From: Pseudodesulfovibrio cashew
GTDB taxonomy: Bacteria > Desulfobacterota > Desulfovibrionia > Desulfovibrionales > Desulfovibrionaceae
Length of the DNA stretch: 64,000 nucleotides
Direction: 5' to 3'
NCBI RefSeq assembly: GCF_009762795.1
Contig: NZ_CP046400.1
Span: forward strand, 434,001-498,000
The notes under the pieces are model-generated. The model had not been told where the DNA came from, did not search any database, and was given only the letters and a program-made list of their open reading frames with translations. Of the stretch, positions 54,903-63,997 are shown one piece after another. Position 1 is the stretch's first letter; every line of letters begins with the position of its first letter. The position numbers and the translations under genes were made by a program.

Positions 54903-56014
54903 CCAACCTCCGACAAGACCTTTATCGTTTCCTCGATCATCTGTTTTACAGAAAAACGGCTAACGATTCTCTCTCTGGGATCCGGCCATTCCTCGCTTTT
55001 TGCGCTCGCCGCCATCTCGATAATGGCCTGAGCCAGACCCTGAACATCGCCCTTGCCCACAACCAGGCCGGTGTCGCCGACCTCGTAAGCGGCATCTCCA
55101 ACACGTGTTGTTACACAGGGGACACCGCAGGCCATTGCCTCCCCTAGTACATTTGGAAACCCTTCGCTTATCGACGACAAGCAAATGAAGTCCAATGCAT
55201 TGTAGACAGCTGCCATATTCGAATGGGGGCCGGCCCAAATCACTCTTTCCGACAAGCCCAAACGATGACTCAACGCCCGCAGCTTCTCTTCCAAAGGACC
55301 TTCCCCTACACAAACAAAACGGAGACCGGACTCCGACTTGGCCGCAAGCGCCGCAGCCCGAAAAAATGTTTCATGATCTTTCATGGGATCAAACCTGGCA
55401 ACCATGCCTACCAGTACTCCATTATTGCCCGAAAGCCATTGGGCTCTTAATGCAGCGCCATTTGCCCTGTCCGGAAAGAAACGGTCAGTATCGATCCCGT
55501 TGAAAATGACTGACACTTTGTCCATGCAAAATCCGGTATTCTGCGCATGCTCCATACCTGCGTTGGAGTTTACAACGATATGGTCGGCAAAACGCGACAA
55601 TCTGGCTTCAAAAACCCCGCATACCTGGGCGAGCCTACCATATCGGCTCAAATCAACATCAGAAGCCCGTACTGACCAGACCACGGGAATACGGATGCCA
55701 GTGGATTTTAGAATAAGTGTTGAAAGGTTTGGGATGCCTAGAAAGGAATAGATAACATCAGGACGATCTCTACCAACGAAAGTTCGTAGCCGCTTAAGAA
55801 AACCAAACAGATCCCAACGCCCTTTCTTCTTCAGGTCATGAACGCGGATATCTGTACGCAGCTCCGAAAGCAGCCCCCCCGTCTTGTGAAACAAGGCTAC
55901 GCAGACATCGTGACCGCGTTCTGCCAGCCCATTAGCCAAGCATACCAGCTGTCGCTCTGCGCCGCCACGATCCAAGGTGGGAGCCAGAAGTGTGACCCTC
56001 AGCAAATCCCCCAT
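54896..56014 (-). CDS. GT4-family glycosyltransferase
   Basis: About 372 residues from the ATG at 56014. It has the GT-B fold with opening LLAPTLDRGGAERQLV near residue 8, a middle VVWSVRASDVD, the donor-domain start GMVARFDPMKDHETF near residue 193 and the acidic motif CLSSISEGFPNVLGEAMACG near 275. GT4 enzymes retain configuration and usually build O-antigen or capsule. The upstream methyltransferase gene stops six bases before this start, on the same strand. The donor sugar is not predictable. Confidence 0.93.
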   Translation of the reverse strand: MGDLLRVTLLAPTLDRGGAERQLVCLANGLAERGHDVCVALFHKTGGLLSELRTDIRVHDLKKKGRWDLFGFLKRLRTFVGRDRPDVIYSFLGIPNLSTLILKSTGIRIPVVWSVRASDVDLSRYGRLAQVCGVFEARLSRFADHIVVNSNAGMEHAQNTGFCMDKVSVIFNGIDTDRFFPDRANGAALRAQWLSGNNGVLVGMVARFDPMKDHETFFRAAALAAKSESGLRFVCVGEGPLEEKLRALSHRLGLSERVIWAGPHSNMAAVYNALDFICLSSISEGFPNVLGEAMACGVPCVTTRVGDAAYEVGDTGLVVGKGDVQGLAQAIIEMAASAKSEEWPDPRERIVSRFSVKQMIEETIKVLSEVGC

Positions 56015-56019
56015 ACGAG

Positions 56020-56898
56020 CTACTCCACATTGCAATCAAACATATTAGCGGCAGTATGCCCGTTCAGGGACTCGACGATTAAAAGGGAAGACCCCTGCTT
56101 CTTAAGGACCAACACTGCCTCACCATCCTTATACGAATCATTGTTTTGTGAAATGACAATATGACCGCCGTCCTTTAGGCTGTACGCCAGATGATAGATG
56201 GCATTGTGGATTTCCTCTTCAGAGAAGTACACGTCATTTAGAATGTTTGAGCACTTAATTATATCGACAGGGCTATCCAGTGTGTCTGTAAACATGTCAA
56301 ATTTGACGACTTGATAAATCTTGTACCGCTTCTGTAATATAGGATTTATCACATCCAAGACGGTAAAGGACGACACATCTAGCACATGTATGGGATTCAA
56401 AAAGAAATAGAAACAGAGAAACTTCACTCCATGTCTTCGTTGTTCACCATCAAGATATAACTGTCCCCCGGGAAAGGCGCGCACATAAAATCGAGTAAAA
56501 CGGTCAGTAAGGATTATCCGGCGGAACCTATCCACCTCGGACAGAATAGGTAAAGCGGAGCAGCCGTCCGACACGCCTATCTCCATCAAGGAAGGGCAAT
56601 CCGCTTGCTGGGCGAGTCGAAACACAGCCTCATGGGCCAACGTTGTGCGTTTCAGACCGGTCGTCTTATAAATTCTCCCAATTTTCAACATGGATACGCC
56701 AAGAGCATAGCGTCTTCCGATCTCATCAAGTGTCCCCTCAGAATCCAATGCCTTTTGCAGAATCGCTGGAGAGACTCTATACCGCAAAAAAGAAAAAATC
56801 GCCTTGAGGTTATGGCGATGAATCCAATCAAGCAACCCCATGCTGTCCACACAAAAACAGTATCTTTGGAGGTGGTCGACAATTCTGCCCCACCTCAT
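56020..56898 (-). CDS. Probable SAM-dependent methyltransferase
   Basis: About 292 residues, starting at the ATG at 56898 where the sequence ATGA overlaps the asnB stop and GGAGG lies seven bases upstream. A Rossmann-type methyltransferase domain begins at LMEIGVSDGCSALPIL near residue 104. The later VDIIKCSNILNDVYFSEEEI and GGHIVISQN resemble the CheR-like end of the fold. The N-terminal 90 residues are helical and unassigned. Its role is probably methylation of a sugar or aglycon in the glycan cluster. Confidence 0.68.
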   Translation of the reverse strand: MRWGRIVDHLQRYCFCVDSMGLLDWIHRHNLKAIFSFLRYRVSPAILQKALDSEGTLDEIGRRYALGVSMLKIGRIYKTTGLKRTTLAHEAVFRLAQQADCPSLMEIGVSDGCSALPILSEVDRFRRIILTDRFTRFYVRAFPGGQLYLDGEQRRHGVKFLCFYFFLNPIHVLDVSSFTVLDVINPILQKRYKIYQVVKFDMFTDTLDSPVDIIKCSNILNDVYFSEEEIHNAIYHLAYSLKDGGHIVISQNNDSYKDGEAVLVLKKQGSSLLIVESLNGHTAANMFDCNVE

Positions 56899-58769
56899 GA
56901 CCATGCCTCCAGCCAGGCTTGGAACATCAGAAGATCCCAAAGATAATATCCCCAGTTGGCCTTGCCAGACAGGTGCTCCCGCCAGACTTGTTCCACCAAG
57001 TCGGCATCAAGATAGCCCTGGCGCCGGATGACGGATGGTGCCAGCAGGTCTCCTGCCCATTCTTTCAGATCATCCCGAAGCCAAAGATGCACAGGTACGC
57101 CAAACCCCATCTTGGGGCGATCCACCAAGCCCATGGGAACATGCCGGTACAAGACCTGTCTCAACAACCATTTCCCTTGTCCATCACGGACCTTTTGTAT
57201 TCTCGGCGTCATTGCAGCAAATTCTACCACTCGATGGTCAAGAAGAGGCACGCGAGCCTCAAGCGCCACAGCCATACTCGCCCTATCCACCTTGGTGAGA
57301 ATGTCCTCAGGCAGATACATCTGCAAATCTTTCAATGCCATCAGCGCATTATGCTCCTCTGGAGAGGCTCCATGCATTGTCAGGGGAGTGGGCAATTCCT
57401 CTGCGCCCAATACGAGGTCACACGGATGCTTAAAGTGAGACAAGAGATATTGGTAAAATTCAATAAATTCTGTCATGCCGAGCAAGTCCAGACGCCAGCG
57501 GACTTTCTGGCATCTCTTGCCCAACAATTTAAGCAGGGAGGGCGGAGCAACCCTTAACAAACGCTTAACCATCTGCCGGAAAACTAGAGGGATAGCGGCG
57601 ACTCGCCCCCACCTTTCAGCATAAAAATAACGTTCATAACCAGAGAATAGTTCATCACCCCCATCTCCAGACAAAGAGACAGTGACATGTTCTCTTGTCA
57701 AACGGCTGAGGAGATATGTCGGTATCTGTGAAGAATCTGCAAACGGTTCATCCCAATGCTGCGGTATTGACGGCACGACATCAAGCAGGTCTCTCGACGT
57801 CACATAGAGTTCCGTATGATCTGTGCCAAGGTGCGCAGCTACATCCTTCGCGTTTTCTGCTTCGTTGAATTTTGCTTCATGGAATCCAATGGAAAACGTC
57901 TTCACCGGATTAGGGGAGAGAGATTGCATAAGAGCCACAACCGTCGAGGAGTCAACCCCACCGGAAAGGAATGCTCCGAGCGGGACATCTGACAGCATAC
58001 GCAGCCTGACGGCATCGGTCAGCAAAGATTCCAGCGAATCCGTGGCCTCTTCGTCAGAAAAGTTTCTCGGCGCCTCATGTCCCTTACGCCATACTTTTTC
58101 CAAATCCCACCAGGAAGTCTTCTTCACACCATTCTTCGACAGCACCACGATCTGGCCGGGTTCGACCTTCCAAGTGTCACTATAAATGGTGTAGGGAGCA
58201 GGGATATAGTTGTGGCGAAAATAGAGAGCCAAGGCATTTCGATTTAGAGCCGCGGCATAGCAAGGGTGTTTGCGCAAAGCTTTCAGTTCAGAGCCCAAAA
58301 CCCAGCCATCAGCCGCTCTGCCGTAGTAAAGAGGCTTAATGCCCATCCTGTCTCTAACAAGAAAAAGCTTGCTTTCGTGTCTATCCCACAGCGCAAAAGC
58401 GAACATCCCGACGCAACGTTCAATGGCGGACTGCAGCCCCCAAGCGGCAATGACTGCTAAAAGTGTTTCTGTATCTGAAGAGGAACGAAAAGGATATCCC
58501 CCCAAGTCCTTGCGCAACTCAGCATGGTTATAGATCTCACCATTATAGGCAACAACATAACGTCCACATGAAGACTGCATAGGCTGATGCCCTAAGGGCG
58601 ATAGATCCAAGATGGACAAACGGGTATGGCCCAAACCGACACCCTTTGCCTCCTCGACCCAAATACCACGATCATCAGGACCACGATGAGACAGCGTGGC
58701 GGTCATACTGATAAGATCGTTCTTGCAGCAATGAGCGTCCGGCGAATAAAATCCAATTATTCCACACAT
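56895..58769 (-). CDS. asnB: Asparagine synthase-type glutamine amidotransferase (AsnB family)
   Basis: A 624-residue protein: N-terminal class II amidotransferase (catalytic Cys2 in MCGIIGFY, NGEIYNHAEL near residue 75) and C-terminal ATP-PPi domain (FLSGGVDSSTVVAL near 265, SGDGGDELFSGYERYF near 360). In surface-glycan clusters, AsnB-type proteins often amidate uronic acids (WbpS-like) rather than making asparagine. That fits better here than a housekeeping role, though it is inference. Confidence 0.88.
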   Translation of the reverse strand: MCGIIGFYSPDAHCCKNDLISMTATLSHRGPDDRGIWVEEAKGVGLGHTRLSILDLSPLGHQPMQSSCGRYVVAYNGEIYNHAELRKDLGGYPFRSSSDTETLLAVIAAWGLQSAIERCVGMFAFALWDRHESKLFLVRDRMGIKPLYYGRAADGWVLGSELKALRKHPCYAAALNRNALALYFRHNYIPAPYTIYSDTWKVEPGQIVVLSKNGVKKTSWWDLEKVWRKGHEAPRNFSDEEATDSLESLLTDAVRLRMLSDVPLGAFLSGGVDSSTVVALMQSLSPNPVKTFSIGFHEAKFNEAENAKDVAAHLGTDHTELYVTSRDLLDVVPSIPQHWDEPFADSSQIPTYLLSRLTREHVTVSLSGDGGDELFSGYERYFYAERWGRVAAIPLVFRQMVKRLLRVAPPSLLKLLGKRCQKVRWRLDLLGMTEFIEFYQYLLSHFKHPCDLVLGAEELPTPLTMHGASPEEHNALMALKDLQMYLPEDILTKVDRASMAVALEARVPLLDHRVVEFAAMTPRIQKVRDGQGKWLLRQVLYRHVPMGLVDRPKMGFGVPVHLWLRDDLKEWAGDLLAPSVIRRQGYLDADLVEQVWREHLSGKANWGYYLWDLLMFQAWLEAWS

Positions 58770-58891
58770 TCCAGATTCATAATCTCCATTAAATACAGCA
58801 TACCGTCTCCGAATTCACTCCCCCCATTGCCGATTCCAGCTCTTACGAAAGGCTCGCCTCCTTGGTCACCAAGAAATTCGCGGGGATATCC

Positions 58892-59818
58892 TCAGTCGAC
58901 ATTAGATAAGAAATCTCGCATCCGATCATAGCCACTGGCGATCACCCCATCCTCAAGACGGAGGCACGGAATACCCTGAATCTTCGGATAAGCCCGTAAA
59001 CTACCTTGAGAGAACAAGGAGTCTCCACAGTCGCTCATCACATCACCATACCGGGGACACGCCAGTTGCGGCCTTGCGGCACTGGCTGCAGGGTTCTTCT
59101 CAATAACAAGTATCCCGACCGGATTCACTGATTTCAACATAATCGTATCGAACAGTTCATATTTAACGACTTTCATCCCCAAAGCCTCAGCATGCCCAGG
59201 AAGATCACGGCAATATCCATGTTTATCCATTCTCGCGCGAACTTCCTCGGAAACCAGTTCATAGCAAGGCTCGATCAGCACCAGATATCTCGAGGTCACG
59301 CGAAAAAGTTCATTTAGAATGAGCCGTTCTTTTCCCCTGTTGGGTTCAATGGCCTGAGAAGTATAAACTACATCAAAAGCTCCGTCGACGTAGGGCAAAT
59401 GAAGCAAACTCGCAACAGACAGAAAAGTATCCTTATGGCCATTTGCCCAAAGCCATTCCTTACATTCAGCAATCCTAGACCAGGAAAGATCGAAACCATG
59501 CACCTCCAAGTTATCAATCCCCCTGTCACCGAACGCGGACATGACATAGGAGAGCGTAGTCCCCTCACCAACCCCAGCTTCAAGCAAACTGCCTGGATTA
59601 GTCAGTTCCAGTATTTGATCAACTATCGCCTTCCCATACGCCACTTTCCGCGCATTGTATGAGGGCTTCTCCACTTTCCTTTTATATGTTCCGGCCTGGA
59701 GATCATAGGCCGTTTCAATAATTTCCTCTGAATTATCCGCGAGATTCAACAGCTGCTTCATTAACATGGTAATGTTTTCACCGTTCTCGTAAGCCTTTAA
59801 CAACACCTTTGGATGCAT
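58892..59818 (-). CDS. Class I methyltransferase with degenerate Trm112-like tail
   Basis: A 308-residue protein. The methyltransferase domain has motif I SLLEAGVGEGTTLSYV near residue 77, motif DGAFDVVYTSQAIEP near 146 and VLIEPCYEL near 180. The C-terminal 60 residues (LACPRYGDVMSDCG and YPKIQGIPCLR) resemble the Trm112/UPF0434 domain, but the first CxxC pair is reduced to CPRY. It could still bind metal weakly. It likely modifies a sugar or peptide in the cluster. Confidence 0.75.
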   Translation of the reverse strand: MHPKVLLKAYENGENITMLMKQLLNLADNSEEIIETAYDLQAGTYKRKVEKPSYNARKVAYGKAIVDQILELTNPGSLLEAGVGEGTTLSYVMSAFGDRGIDNLEVHGFDLSWSRIAECKEWLWANGHKDTFLSVASLLHLPYVDGAFDVVYTSQAIEPNRGKERLILNELFRVTSRYLVLIEPCYELVSEEVRARMDKHGYCRDLPGHAEALGMKVVKYELFDTIMLKSVNPVGILVIEKNPAASAARPQLACPRYGDVMSDCGDSLFSQGSLRAYPKIQGIPCLRLEDGVIASGYDRMRDFLSNVD

Positions 59819-59890
59819 ATCATGCCTGCTTTTTTCAATTAACCGTTATAAAAAAAGTTTAACCTCAACCGACTCTATTCGTAGCAGAGT

Positions 59891-60481
59891 CTACTCTCCA
59901 TCAAGTCGTTTCCGCACAACGCGGCAAGGGACTCCAACCGCCACGCTAAATGGTGGGATATCTCGGACGACCACCGCGCCTGCACCAATAATGCTGCCAT
60001 GCCCGATATTGACGCCTGAAGTAATGACCACGTTGGCTCCGATCCATACATCGTCTTCAATAGTGATCGGGGCATATGTCATCCCCTGTTCTCTCATGGG
60101 GATATCTGCCCGTGCGTCATTATGCCGAGAAGTATCCATCACCACATTTGGACCGATCATCACGTTGGCCCCTATACGCAGCTCGGCGGTTCCGTTGGAA
60201 CCCAGCCTGACATTCTTATTCAGATAGCAATTCTCTCCCAATGCCAAAGGGGCATTCGGACAAAGGAGAGTGCATCTGCTCTCGATAACAACATTGCGTC
60301 CAAGGGACAGATTTTTCATGCCTAAAATGGCCACCCCGGATTCCATGTCGAACCGATCCCCTGCCGCAAGGAACGGAGAGCAACACTGTCTTCGCAAAAA
60401 CACACCAAGGCGTCCCGGCAGGGCAAACAAAAATACTTTAAGCAACTCCAGTGGCATCCTCAGGACCGAATCAATTCTCAT
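59891..60481 (-). CDS. Hexapeptide-repeat O-acyltransferase
   Basis: A 196-residue left-handed beta-helix acyltransferase. The hexapeptide rhythm is plain in LGENCYLNKNVRLGSNG, LRIGANVMIGPNVVMD and the later IEDDVWIGANVVITSGVNIGHGSIIGAGAVV; SRHNDARADIPM near residue 116 holds the catalytic-type histidine of the CatB/WcaF/Maa group. It probably acetylates a sugar. It overlaps the downstream glycosyltransferase gene by eleven bases in the same direction. Confidence 0.9.
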   Translation of the reverse strand: MRIDSVLRMPLELLKVFLFALPGRLGVFLRRQCCSPFLAAGDRFDMESGVAILGMKNLSLGRNVVIESRCTLLCPNAPLALGENCYLNKNVRLGSNGTAELRIGANVMIGPNVVMDTSRHNDARADIPMREQGMTYAPITIEDDVWIGANVVITSGVNIGHGSIIGAGAVVVRDIPPFSVAVGVPCRVVRKRLDGE

Positions 60482-61574
60482 GGCTTCGCCCCACTTGCTT
60501 AATCAGCGCTTCCCACTCATCCATAATTCTTTTCTCGGAAAAGTGGTTCACGATGTCCCTGGCGCTTGCACCCAATCTGTTCCGTAATGTCCGATCTTCA
60601 ATTAGTAGCCCAATTGCGGCGGCCAGTTCCATTGCATCCCGGACAGGAACTAATAACCCGTTTTCCCCGTGGCTGATAATTTCGTCAGGCCCGCCAGGAC
60701 AACGCGTCGAAATGCAGGGCAATCCAGAAGCCATTGCCTCACATAAAGCGTTGGGAAATCCTTCGTACAAAGAGGGCAGGACATAAATATCCGCCTGCTC
60801 AAGTAGCCCTCCAACATCATCGACCGAACCGAGAAAACGGACATATTCCTCAAGCCCCAAGCCGCAAACGACTTTCTTTAGTTGCGGCAGCAACACACCC
60901 TGTCCCGCAATACACAACCGCCACTCGGAGTGAACCTGAACCACTCTGGCAAACGCTTCAATCAGCGTTGGATAGTCCTTTTGTTCATACAGTCTGCCCA
61001 CCGCCAGTATGGATTTCTCGGGAAGGCGGGGCGCAGTCCCGCGGACGCTCGGCGCAAGGGCAGGATTGGGAATGACGGCAATCCGTTTTCGCATGTACCT
61101 TGGGAAAAAATCCCCAGCCGCCATGGTCTGTACGACAATTGCGGACGACGTTGGATAGGTCAGGAGTCGCAAGGCACTCCAGACTTTTCCTATCAGCTCA
61201 TATTTAGGATGAATCCTTTCGGAAACTATTACCGGCATAGAACTGCCAAACATGGCCAAGAGTACACGGATATTGGCGGTATCAATAAAACTGATTAGGA
61301 CATCAGGCGCAAACGCCAGGACAACTCGACGAATCTTAACCAACCGCTCCCAATTGTTCTTCAAGCTTGCAAAAAGGGAGTGGGACAACTTCGCCAGACT
61401 AAGATACTTAATCGAGACGTCCGCATCTACCGGGTAGTACGAAGGCACGCTGCCGTCTTCAAAGCTGTATAAAACCACATCGTGCCCCGTCCGATTCCAA
61501 TAATTGGCCATATTGACCATTACCCGGGCGGCCCCCCCTCCCTCAAGGGTTGAGGTCAACAATGCTATTCTCAT
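60471..61574 (-). CDS. GT4-family glycosyltransferase
   Basis: A 367-residue GT-B glycosyltransferase. Features are LTSTLEGGGAARVMVNMANYW near residue 6, SAIVVQTMAAGDFFPRYM near 140, ILAVGRLYEQKDYPTLIEAF near 190 and YVLPSLYEGFPNALCEAMASG near 270, the EX7E-type acceptor and donor motif. It differs clearly from the other GT4 in the cluster. It starts within the stop codon of the upstream methyltransferase gene (ATGA). Confidence 0.94.
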   Translation of the reverse strand: MRIALLTSTLEGGGAARVMVNMANYWNRTGHDVVLYSFEDGSVPSYYPVDADVSIKYLSLAKLSHSLFASLKNNWERLVKIRRVVLAFAPDVLISFIDTANIRVLLAMFGSSMPVIVSERIHPKYELIGKVWSALRLLTYPTSSAIVVQTMAAGDFFPRYMRKRIAVIPNPALAPSVRGTAPRLPEKSILAVGRLYEQKDYPTLIEAFARVVQVHSEWRLCIAGQGVLLPQLKKVVCGLGLEEYVRFLGSVDDVGGLLEQADIYVLPSLYEGFPNALCEAMASGLPCISTRCPGGPDEIISHGENGLLVPVRDAMELAAAIGLLIEDRTLRNRLGASARDIVNHFSEKRIMDEWEALIKQVGRSHEN

Positions 61575-62362
61575 TTCGAACCGTCCGAATTCTTCACTGC
61601 AACGGCAAGAAGATTACCGTAGAAAGCGCGGGTACTATCACAACAATCCAGCAATACGCCTAGCAAATTGACAACAGCCTGTAGAGGGAGGAGCAAAGGG
61701 GTAATAAGCATTTTAACCAATGAAGTTGGAGTAGTTGCATCCAATTGCGTATGCAGCCACCCAAGGGAAAGCGTCGCCAAGGAAGTTCCTATGCCACCCT
61801 GATGATTCACCCTCTCCACTGTATAACCGGGCAGGAGCCGCCGCAAACCGAACTCCGAAAGACGACGGTAATCGTGCGGCGCCCCATGCACTTGATAAAT
61901 AAACGGGATAGAGATCACCAGCCGTCCGCCAGGTTTAAGCACACGCGCTATCTCGTCAAGAAAGAAGACTTCGTCTTCAACATGCTCCAATACCTGGGTG
62001 CAAAGAACAGCATCGAGCGATTCGTCTAAAAACGGAAACCGCTCGCCGGTCTTTACCAGATAATCGACAAAAGGCCCCGGCACCACGTCCATCCCAACAT
62101 AGTCGGTCACGGATGGCAGTAAGAAACGATACGGCTGCAGGCCGCACCCAGCATCCAGCACCCTGCCCTCCAATGTAGGCAACACGTCTGCCAAATCCCG
62201 ATTCAAGTCTCTGATTGCTGTCCATTGGAAATGCCAGGGATAAAGATTCGGATGTTTTCCGCACAACAGTGCCATGGTTTTCTGGTAACAGGCTGTGATG
62301 CTAATGATACCAGCTTTGCAAAAACGTATCATGAACTTTTGTTCAGACATTGCAACACTCAT
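61571..62362 (-). CDS. Class I SAM-dependent methyltransferase
   Basis: A 263-residue methyltransferase. Motif I is GRVLDAGCGLQPYRFLL near residue 66, a later acidic residue lies in YVGMDVVPG, and DAVLCTQVLEHVEDEVFFLDEIARVLKPGGRLVIS near 115-150 is typical of the Methyltransf_11 group. The ATG at 62362 overlaps the stop of the upstream acyltransferase gene (TGATG). A hydrophobic C-terminal stretch (LITPLLLPLQAVVNLLGVLLD) may attach it to the membrane. The substrate is unknown. Confidence 0.88.
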   Translation of the reverse strand: MSVAMSEQKFMIRFCKAGIISITACYQKTMALLCGKHPNLYPWHFQWTAIRDLNRDLADVLPTLEGRVLDAGCGLQPYRFLLPSVTDYVGMDVVPGPFVDYLVKTGERFPFLDESLDAVLCTQVLEHVEDEVFFLDEIARVLKPGGRLVISIPFIYQVHGAPHDYRRLSEFGLRRLLPGYTVERVNHQGGIGTSLATLSLGWLHTQLDATTPTSLVKMLITPLLLPLQAVVNLLGVLLDCCDSTRAFYGNLLAVAVKNSDGSK

Positions 62363-63057
62363 CACTCCGGCTTTGACAGAAGGAAGTTAACCATCTCCTC
62401 TGAAAAAATTTCCTCGCCCTCCTTGTTCCACCATTCCAGTTTCAGCAGTTCGCTGATGGTTTCGTCTGAGAAGCGCTGCCCTATGGGTTTTGCCGGGACA
62501 CCACCCAGAATAGTATACGGCTCATACTGTTTCTTTCCCACGACAGCACCAGCTCCGACCACGCAGCCATCCGGAATGACTGCTCCCGCTAAGATCTTAG
62601 CATCCCTGCCAATCCAAACATCATTTCCAACAGATATTGGGATGGAGTAGCAATCTGGCGGCAACATCCTCGCCCGCCCCTCTTTCATTATTCGCAAAGA
62701 GTACGTCGTTCGATTCCGATGATCATGGTGGGTGGAGAAAATGAAACAGCCTGGTGCAATGGAGCAGTACCTGCCGATACGGACCTCTTTCTCGCCTCCC
62801 AGCCTAGAACCGACGCCGACACAGGAATAATTCCCTAACTCTACAAGGTCCCCAACATAGGATTGCCAAACGAGACAACCAGTCCCAATCTTTGCTTTGG
62901 AACCGACATCGCTGTCTCCAGAAACATAAGAACCTGGAAAACGTTTCCTGTAGGCTCTGAATTGGAGCCAATTCCAAAAAGCTGGAGAAATAAGACCATG
63001 AAGTAGCTTTCTACTTTCATACCTGCTGAGCAATTTTACATATTCAGGAATATACAT
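62362..63057 (-). CDS. CatB-like hexapeptide-repeat acyltransferase
   Basis: About 231 residues from the ATG at 63057, with GGGAG eight bases upstream; a GTG at 63066 overlaps the previous stop. A helical N-terminus precedes the beta-helix: AKIGTGCLVWQSYVGDLVELGNYSCVGVG, VRIGRYCSIAPGCFIFSTHHDH near residue 95 with the catalytic histidine, and VGNDVWIGRDAKILAGAVIPDGC near 144. It likely acetylates a sugar. It lies between the radical SAM gene and a methyltransferase gene in one operon. Confidence 0.9.
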   Translation of the reverse strand: MYIPEYVKLLSRYESRKLLHGLISPAFWNWLQFRAYRKRFPGSYVSGDSDVGSKAKIGTGCLVWQSYVGDLVELGNYSCVGVGSRLGGEKEVRIGRYCSIAPGCFIFSTHHDHRNRTTYSLRIMKEGRARMLPPDCYSIPISVGNDVWIGRDAKILAGAVIPDGCVVGAGAVVGKKQYEPYTILGGVPAKPIGQRFSDETISELLKLEWWNKEGEEIFSEEMVNFLLSKPE

Positions 63058-63058
63058 G

Positions 63059-63997
63059 CTATTCACTCCCTGCCTGAGGAATCTTGGTACGGTCTGATTT
63101 CAACAAACGAGTAAATACGATCTGCACAGCACGGAGATCATCAACGAATTCAGTATCCCAATAGCGCATACCATCACATCGCCCGCAACTATCAAAACAA
63201 TTCTTATCCACTGCAAGCGCCTTGCGAACGGCCTCTCCTTTCCCTCCGGCATAAAGTTCCACAACAGAATTTATTTGGCTGATGTGTGCCATATGCAAGG
63301 CGGAATTGACATTGTTACAGCAAGGCACCAAGTATCCATCACAGTTGAAGTACAGGCCCATATAGGGAGAGTGACACTTTCCTGGGGAAGGAGCGGAGGT
63401 GGGGTCGAGCCGGAAGTTTTCCAGTTTAACCTTCAAAATGACATTCTCTTCAGGAATCCCATGCTGCCGTGCAAATTGTATATATGGCTCCCTATCTATA
63501 TCCACTGACGGGACCAGGAACTGGGGGAAAACATCACAAGCCCCATTGGCAAGTATATCCAAATTTCGCAAAACGTTAACATAATCCCCCCCCACACGAT
63601 AATTGGGGTATTCGAATGCATCAAGCGTGTCGATTGAGCAAATGATCCGGAGATGATCCCACATTGCCAATTTGTGGGCCCGCCCCTCCTCATAATTCAA
63701 ATGGGAGGAAAGCCAAGTGGAGAAGCCACGCGTCTTTTCCAACAAATCGCTAAAGCGAGGGTGAAAAGTGGGCTCTCCGAACAGATTTAAAATATACCCC
63801 TTGGCTATGGGCTTGGTGACCTCGATAATTCTGTCGAACACATCCATGTCAATGAACTTATTCTCTCGTTTGAGGGTACCCGTTCCGGTTGGGCACAAGG
63901 GACATGAAAGGTTACAAATAGATGTGGGCTCAATCAACACCATACATTTATGATGTACTGGAATTCGCCCCGTATTGAACGCAATAGCGTTTGTCAA
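63059..63997 (-). CDS. Radical SAM protein with SPASM-like C-terminus (possibly incomplete at the window edge)
   Basis: At least 312 residues. The radical SAM cluster motif is CNLSCPLCP near residue 28 (CxxxCxxC), and the C-terminal part has further cysteines (LVPCCN, CFDSCGRC) as in SPASM auxiliary-cluster proteins. LNLFGEPTFHP holds the GGE-type SAM-binding element. The reading frame begins at a TTG three bases from the window end, so the true start may lie beyond it. Radical SAM/SPASM proteins mature peptides or modify sugars. Confidence 0.87.
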   Translation of the reverse strand: MTNAIAFNTGRIPVHHKCMVLIEPTSICNLSCPLCPTGTGTLKRENKFIDMDVFDRIIEVTKPIAKGYILNLFGEPTFHPRFSDLLEKTRGFSTWLSSHLNYEEGRAHKLAMWDHLRIICSIDTLDAFEYPNYRVGGDYVNVLRNLDILANGACDVFPQFLVPSVDIDREPYIQFARQHGIPEENVILKVKLENFRLDPTSAPSPGKCHSPYMGLYFNCDGYLVPCCNNVNSALHMAHISQINSVVELYAGGKGEAVRKALAVDKNCFDSCGRCDGMRYWDTEFVDDLRAVQIVFTRLLKSDRTKIPQAGSE

